This document shows, piece by piece, positions 21,416 through 21,541 of a DNA stretch of 21,541 nt (its first letter is position 1; each line of letters starts with the position of its first letter). This stretch comes from Sulfuricella sp. (GTDB lineage Bacteria; Pseudomonadota; Gammaproteobacteria; Burkholderiales; Sulfuricellaceae): assembly GCA_019911785.1 (NCBI GenBank), contig JAIOJM010000366.1, positions 1-21,541 of the forward strand, in the 5' to 3' direction. Under the pieces are notes generated by a model. The model was given only the letters and a program-made list of their open reading frames with translations, did no database searches and was not told the origin of the DNA. Made by a program: the position numbers and the translations under genes.

Positions 21416-21541
21416 TTATTCCCCAGCGACCCAATGCCCCGATTTGCCGCCCTGCTTCTCCAGCAGGCGGATGCCATCCATATGCATGCCACGATCCACC
21501 GCCTTGCACATATCGTAGATCGTCAGCAAACCGACGCTCGC
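21416..21541 (-). CDS. moaC: Cyclic pyranopterin monophosphate synthase MoaC, C-terminal fragment
   Basis: The last 41 codons of a gene entering from the right edge read [18 protein letters not shown], then [14 protein letters not shown] and a TAA stop. The [11 protein letters not shown]...LLEKxGGKSG pattern is the C-terminal signature of MoaC, which acts directly after MoaA in molybdopterin synthesis. Only the end is in the window. Confidence 0.88.
   Translation of the reverse strand, partial: ASVGLLTIYDMCKAVDRGMHMDGIRLLEKQGGKSGHWVAGE

Overview
The window reads as a high-GC proteobacterial chromosome segment, most likely a respiratory betaproteobacterium (Rhodocyclales/Nitrosomonadales type). 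This placement is inferred from gene families and codon use, not from a marker gene. There are no rRNA genes, tRNAs, CRISPR arrays or intact insertion sequences.

Layout, left to right. Positions 1-3894 (minus strand) hold a three-gene envelope operon: an RND/MMPL exporter, a LolA-like periplasmic protein and a beta-barrel outer-membrane protein cut by the window edge. A palindromic dispersed repeat lies over the start of the barrel gene. The promoter region of this operon carries a 24-bp perfect dyad and a 16-bp tandem duplication. Positions 4065-6801 (minus) hold a broken gene, moaA, a tetraheme NapC/NirT quinol dehydrogenase and a Crp/Fnr regulator. The broken gene looks like the Tat leader of one subunit joined to the C-terminus of another subunit of a lost type II DMSO-reductase-family operon.

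Positions 7001-16873 (minus) form one tightly packed nine-gene operon. In transcription order it encodes a 975-aa Tat-exported molybdopterin oxidoreductase, a 4x[4Fe-4S] electron-transfer subunit, an unusual Cys-rich cytoplasmic Fe-S protein, a TorD-type chaperone, a triheme cytochrome c, a coiled-coil outer-membrane barrel, a PKD lipoprotein, a FecR-PKD protein and a diheme cytochrome c. It has no NrfD/PsrC-type membrane anchor, so electrons probably arrive through NapC and the small cytochromes.

Positions 17480-21122 (plus) hold a divergent, overlapping three-gene signalling operon: a PhnD-like periplasmic binding protein, a membrane histidine kinase and a sigma-54-dependent response regulator with an intact GAFTGA motif. 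The architecture resembles AioXSR/ArxXSR. The 606-bp region between the two operons carries a good sigma-54 promoter facing the oxidoreductase and three identical-half-site palindromes (GTTAC-N6-GTAAC) spaced by whole helical turns, which I read as the regulator's enhancer sites. The right edge (minus) has a truncated ArsR-family gene and the C-terminus of moaC.

Taken together, this looks like a self-regulated periplasmic respiratory system. An oxyanion-like ligand would be sensed by the binding protein, the kinase and regulator would activate the sigma-54 promoter, and a quinol-NapC-cytochrome-molybdoenzyme chain would be built. The substrate cannot be read from sequence. The catalytic subunit looks closest to the tetrathionate/selenite-reductase-like branch, but the operon composition differs from the characterised systems I know.
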